Origin: Flavobacteriales bacterium
GTDB lineage: Bacteria > Bacteroidota > Bacteroidia > Flavobacteriales_F > PHOS-HE28
Direction of reading: 5' to 3'
NCBI GenBank assembly: GCA_016721825.1
Contig: JADKHI010000002.1
Span: 372,001 to 436,000 of the forward strand
Length of the DNA: 64,000 nucleotides
Shown here: positions 60,859 to 64,000 of the stretch, in pieces
Numbering within the stretch: the stretch's first letter is position 1
Layout of the letters: each line of letters starts with the position of its first letter
Translations under genes and position numbers: made by a program
Notes under the pieces: model-generated
Seen by the model: the letters and a program-made list of their open reading frames with translations, nothing else
Databases searched by the model: none
What the model was told of the DNA's origin: nothing

Positions 60859-62391
60859 ATGAAGACGCAGGAAGAGTTCATCCAAGTGATGCAGAACGGC
60901 AATGCCGTGCAGGGTGGGTACATCGTGCTCGGATCACCCTTGTTCAATGGCGAATGTCCTGCGGGACTGCAGGTCCGGGTGCCCTTGCGCACGATGAACC
61001 GGCATGGACTGATCGCCGGTGCCACCGGTACCGGCAAGACCAAGAGCCTGCAAACGCTGGCCGAACAGCTGAGCCTGCATGGCGTGCCCTCGTTGCTCAT
61101 GGACATCAAGGGCGACCTGAGCGGGATCGCTGCACCAGGTGTGGCGAACGACAAGATCACCGCGCGGCATCAGAGGCTCGGGCTTCCGTTCGAACCGGCC
61201 CAGCTTCCGGTGGAACTGCTCAGCCTCAGCAACGAGAAAGGCGCTCGCCTGCGGGCCACCGTCAGCGAGTTCGGTCCCGTGCTGTTGGGTCGCATACTGG
61301 AGCTGAACGACACCCAGCAAAGCGTGCTGGCGCTGGTGTTCAAGTACTGTGATGATAACGGGTTACCCTTGCTCGACCTGAAGGACCTGCGGCGCGTGCT
61401 GCAGTTCACCACGCAGGAAGGGAAAGCCGCGATCCAGAAGGAATACGGTGCGGTAAGCCCAGCCACGGTGAACACCATCATGCGCAAGCTCATCGAGATC
61501 GAGCAGCAAGGTGCGGACACCTTCTTCGGCGAGCGCAGCTTCGACGTGAATGACCTGTTGCAGGTGCGTGATGGCAAGGGCGTGGTGCATATTGTGCGCC
61601 TCACGGACATCCAGGACAAGCCACGGCTCTTCAGCACCTTCATGCTGTGCCTGCTGGCGGAGATCTACGCCACCTTCCCCGAGGTCGGCGATGCCGAGAA
61701 ACCCAAGCTGGTGCTCTTCATCGACGAGGCGCACCTGATCTTCAACACGGCCACCAAGCCCTTGCTGGAGCAGATCGCGACCATCATCAAGCTGATCCGC
61801 TCGAAAGGGGTGGGGGTCTACTTCTGCACGCAGGATCCGAGCGATGTGCCGGAAGGCGTGCTGGGGCAGCTGGGGCTGAAGGTGCAGCATGCGCTGCGCG
61901 CATTCACCGCCAAGGACCGCACCACCATTAAGCGCACCGCTGAGAACTACCCGCTCACCGACTTCTACAACACGGAGGAACTGCTCACCTCGCTGGGCAT
62001 CGGTGAAGCCATTGTGAGCGCGCTGAGCGAGAAAGGAACACCCACACCGCTGGCCCACACGTTGATGCGCGCACCAGCCACGCGCATGGATGTGCTATCC
62101 CCCTTGGAGCTTGACGGTCTGGTGGGACGCAGTGATCTGGTGCGCAAATACAATGAGGAACTCGATCGCGACAGTGCCTTCGAGATCCTCGAGAAACGCT
62201 TGAAAGGAGAGGAGGAGAAGGACGAGCCCGCCCCGAAGGCGAAGGAGCGCGCCAAGACCGAACCCAAGGAGACCAGCGTGATCGAGGACATCAGCAAGAA
62301 CACCATGGTGCGCCAGGTCGGCAATACCGTGATGCGCGAACTGACCCGCGGATTGCTGGGCGTCTTCGGCATCAAGACCCGGCGTCGTTGA
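60859..62391 (+). CDS. HerA-like ATPase (DUF853 type)
   Basis: A 510-residue AAA/HerA-type ATPase with no signal or membrane helix. Walker A is GATGTGKTK (Lys at residue 60), followed by LLMDIKGDLSGIA, LRATVSEFGPVLLGRIL, LVLFIDEAHLIFN (Walker B with catalytic Glu), KGVGVYFCTQDPSDVPEGVLGQLGLKVQHALRAF (arginine-finger-like region in two parts), and a C-terminal helical tail with an Lys/Glu-rich stretch. Members of this group are poorly characterised bacterial ATPases. It is followed 11 nt later by an EEP lipoprotein gene, so the two may be linked. Confidence 0.92.
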   Translation: MKTQEEFIQVMQNGNAVQGGYIVLGSPLFNGECPAGLQVRVPLRTMNRHGLIAGATGTGKTKSLQTLAEQLSLHGVPSLLMDIKGDLSGIAAPGVANDKITARHQRLGLPFEPAQLPVELLSLSNEKGARLRATVSEFGPVLLGRILELNDTQQSVLALVFKYCDDNGLPLLDLKDLRRVLQFTTQEGKAAIQKEYGAVSPATVNTIMRKLIEIEQQGADTFFGERSFDVNDLLQVRDGKGVVHIVRLTDIQDKPRLFSTFMLCLLAEIYATFPEVGDAEKPKLVLFIDEAHLIFNTATKPLLEQIATIIKLIRSKGVGVYFCTQDPSDVPEGVLGQLGLKVQHALRAFTAKDRTTIKRTAENYPLTDFYNTEELLTSLGIGEAIVSALSEKGTPTPLAHTLMRAPATRMDVLSPLELDGLVGRSDLVRKYNEELDRDSAFEILEKRLKGEEEKDEPAPKAKERAKTEPKETSVIEDISKNTMVRQVGNTVMRELTRGLLGVFGIKTRRR

Positions 62392-62402
62392 GACCCTTGG
62401 AC

Positions 62403-63425
62403 ATGAAGCTCTCCTTGATCTTGTCCACGGTGGCTTTGCTGTTGAGCTGCGGTTCGGCCGTGGCCCCGGAGGCGGACATTGCTGTTCAGCCGCCAGTACC
62501 GACCAACACAGCGTTGCAGCCGCTCGCCCCCGGCGCTACCGTGGTCTTCTACAACGTGGAGAACCTGTACGACACCCAGGATGACCCGACGCGCGACGAC
62601 AATGACTTTCTGCCTGATGGTCCCATGCACTGGACGGAAGAGCGACTTCAGACCAAGTACACGAATCTGGGCAAGGCCATTGCGCTGAGCGGCGAGAAGC
62701 TGCCGGCCATGATCGGCCTGGCGGAAGTGGAAAATGCGACGGTGGTCGAAGGGCTGGCCCGCAGTGAAGCCTTGATCGCCGCCAAGTATGTGGTGGTACA
62801 CCACGAAAGCCCCGACGAACGCGGCATTGATGTGGCCTTGCTCGTCGACCCGCACCACTTCAATGTGCTCAGCTCTGAGGCGTTGAAGGTCCCCTTGAAG
62901 AACGACCTGACGCGGGACATTCTTCATGCGGTGCTGGCCGGAGCTGCGGACACCTTCCATGTGTTCGTGAACCATTGGCCCAGCCGACGTGAAGGGCAGG
63001 AGAAGAGCGAACCGAAGCGCTTGGCCGCAGCCAACACCCTGGCCCAGGCGATGGCACGGATACGCACCGGCCTTCACGTGCATGTGCTGGTGATGGGCGA
63101 CTTTAACGACACCCCGACGGACAAGAGCATCCAACAAGGACTGTCAGCCGGCTGCGACCGCAAAGCGCCTCTGGTGGACCTGATGTGTGTGGATCAGCCG
63201 AAAGGCTTCGGCAGTCACCAATACGATGGCCATTGGGACTACCTGGACCAGTTCATCGTGAGCCAGGACATGATGCCGCTTGTGGCTTCCGCAGAGGCGC
63301 TCTGGACCAAGCGACTCCTGTTCAAGCACCCGAAGTTCGGGCTGTCACCGAACAAGACCTACAGCGGACAGAACTACAAGGGCGGCTACAGCGACCACCT
63401 GCCGGTGGTGCTACGATTGAAGTAG
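62403..63425 (+). CDS. Endonuclease/exonuclease/phosphatase-family lipoprotein
   Basis: A 340-residue lipoprotein with the signal MKLSLILSTVALLLSC (lipobox ending in Cys). The EEP fold shows VVFYNVENLYDT, IGLAEVENATV (metal Glu), FVNHWPSRREG, VLVMGDFNDTP (metal Asp and Asn) and GYSDHLPVVLRL (His). It is therefore a predicted surface or periplasmic nuclease or phosphodiesterase. It starts 11 nt past the HerA-like stop and has no visible own promoter, so it is probably co-transcribed with it. Confidence 0.92.
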   Translation: MKLSLILSTVALLLSCGSAVAPEADIAVQPPVPTNTALQPLAPGATVVFYNVENLYDTQDDPTRDDNDFLPDGPMHWTEERLQTKYTNLGKAIALSGEKLPAMIGLAEVENATVVEGLARSEALIAAKYVVVHHESPDERGIDVALLVDPHHFNVLSSEALKVPLKNDLTRDILHAVLAGAADTFHVFVNHWPSRREGQEKSEPKRLAAANTLAQAMARIRTGLHVHVLVMGDFNDTPTDKSIQQGLSAGCDRKAPLVDLMCVDQPKGFGSHQYDGHWDYLDQFIVSQDMMPLVASAEALWTKRLLFKHPKFGLSPNKTYSGQNYKGGYSDHLPVVLRLK

Positions 63426-63493
63426 AGCAGCATCCTAGCTGCCCCTGAAGGGAACTTCTGTCCCCGACCAATTGGTCCGCCGCACCATGACCG

Positions 63494-64000
63494 CTAGTTC
63501 CGGCGATTCATGAAGATCGACACGTAGTAGAGCAAGGTGGCCAGGGATCCGATGGCGGCAACGACGTAGGTGCGTGCGGCCCATTTCAAGGCATCGGCGC
63601 TCATGTCGTATTCGCTCGGTGTCACAATGCCTTTCTGCTTGATCCACGCCAGTGCCCGGTTGCTCGCGTCGTACTCCACCGGCAGGGTGATGAAAGCGAA
63701 CAAGGTGGTCACGGCGAACATGATGATGCCCATCAGCAGGAGCTGTGGGAACGTGTTGATCAGCAAGATCCCGCCCAGGATGACCCACTGCATGAAACTG
63801 CTGGAGATCTGCACTACAGGCACCAGCTTGCTGCGCATGTTCAGCCACTGGTATGCGGTGGCGTGCTGAACGGCATGTCCGCACTCGTGGGCGGCCACGG
63901 CAGCGGCTGCCGCGTTCCGGGCATGGTACACTGGCTCGCTCAGGTTCACGGTCCGGGTGGCCGGGTTGTAGTGATCGGTCAACTGACCGGCGACGCTCAC
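63494..64000 (-). CDS. YugP-type zinc metallopeptidase, 5' end outside window
   Basis: The visible 168 codons cover the C-terminal two-thirds of a membrane-embedded zinc metallopeptidase of the YugP/DUF2227 type. The metal motif HECGHAVQHA is present, with RTVNLSEPVYHARNAAAAAV upstream and several membrane helices (residues about 62-100 and 140-160: VVQISSSFMQWVILGGILLIN, FAVTTLFAFITLPVEY). The gene continues past 64000, so the true start is not seen; the Met reading at 64000 is an internal codon. It is convergent with the EEP gene. Confidence 0.88.
   Translation of the reverse strand: MSVAGQLTDHYNPATRTVNLSEPVYHARNAAAAAVAAHECGHAVQHATAYQWLNMRSKLVPVVQISSSFMQWVILGGILLINTFPQLLLMGIIMFAVTTLFAFITLPVEYDASNRALAWIKQKGIVTPSEYDMSADALKWAARTYVVAAIGSLATLLYYVSIFMNRRN

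Overview
The window looks like a chromosome segment of a fairly GC-rich member of the Bacteroidota, probably Flavobacteriales-like. The evidence is internal. Several large exported proteins end in the beta-rich Por (type IX secretion, T9SS) sorting domain. A -7 promoter box close to TAnnTTTG or TAnnTTCG sits just upstream of about two dozen genes, often with very short leaders and no Shine-Dalgarno sequence. L31 is of the cysteine-free B type, and many exported proteins are lipoproteins. Most of the sequence is ordinary core chromosome; accessory character is concentrated at 25.5-37 kb and 51.2-52.2 kb.

Region 1 (1-12.5 kb): a beta-helix lipoprotein and rpmE2 (L31) are divergently transcribed. 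They are followed by about 10.6 kb of genes all on the minus strand. This run holds the four parts of the ligase-associated DNA repair set: an MBL exonuclease, an ATP-dependent ligase, an Lhr-like DEXH helicase and the PdeM phosphodiesterase. Between them lie three predicted exported proteins: a T9SS esterase, a barrel-like lipoprotein and a 774-residue TPR-like protein.

Region 2 (12.5-25.4 kb): small conserved proteins including an unlisted 41-residue membrane protein; tRNA-Pro(CGG) with a partial duplicate of its 3' end and terminator; an orphan PhoB-type regulator; tRNA-Gly(CCC); a lipoprotein MsrA; an OmpA-family protein beside a stand-alone paralogue of its N-terminal domain; a predicted lipid-anchored methyltransferase; a MarR regulator with an apparently leaderless GTG start; a PhoD-like phosphatase; RhlE with a long leader; and an nfeD-stomatin pair.

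Region 3 (25.5-37 kb): a surface-polysaccharide locus on the plus strand. It contains a flippase fused to half a GT4 glycosyltransferase, a second flippase, a broken Wzy-like polymerase, two GT4 enzymes, a FemAB/GNAT-like protein, a NodB-type deacetylase, an O-antigen ligase-like protein, a DegT aminotransferase and an initiating sugar transferase. The matching 4,6-dehydratase (CapD/PglF type) lies apart at 42.4-44.3 kb.

Region 4 (37-48 kb): three T9SS cargo proteins, a SirB1-like protein, a nucleoside phosphorylase, a thioesterase, a four-helix-bundle protein bracketed by GGCAGT-type repeats, and a conserved hypothetical protein.

Region 5 (47.8-64 kb): the thrS-infC-rpmI-rplT translation operon; an AT-rich orphan gene flanked by degenerate direct repeats; a TPR protein; DoxX; an epimerase, glycosyltransferase, gcvT, comB and S1/P1-nuclease-like series; an SDR without the usual catalytic Tyr; DUF937; dodecin; a HerA-like ATPase; an EEP-family lipoprotein; and a YugP-type metalloprotease cut by the window edge.

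From 48.8 to 57.3 kb many genes, including the normally essential infC and thrS, carry single-base indels. In infC and thrS these are mostly base losses in short homopolymers. I read them mainly as assembly error rather than decay, so several genes are annotated as one CDS spanning the shifts.
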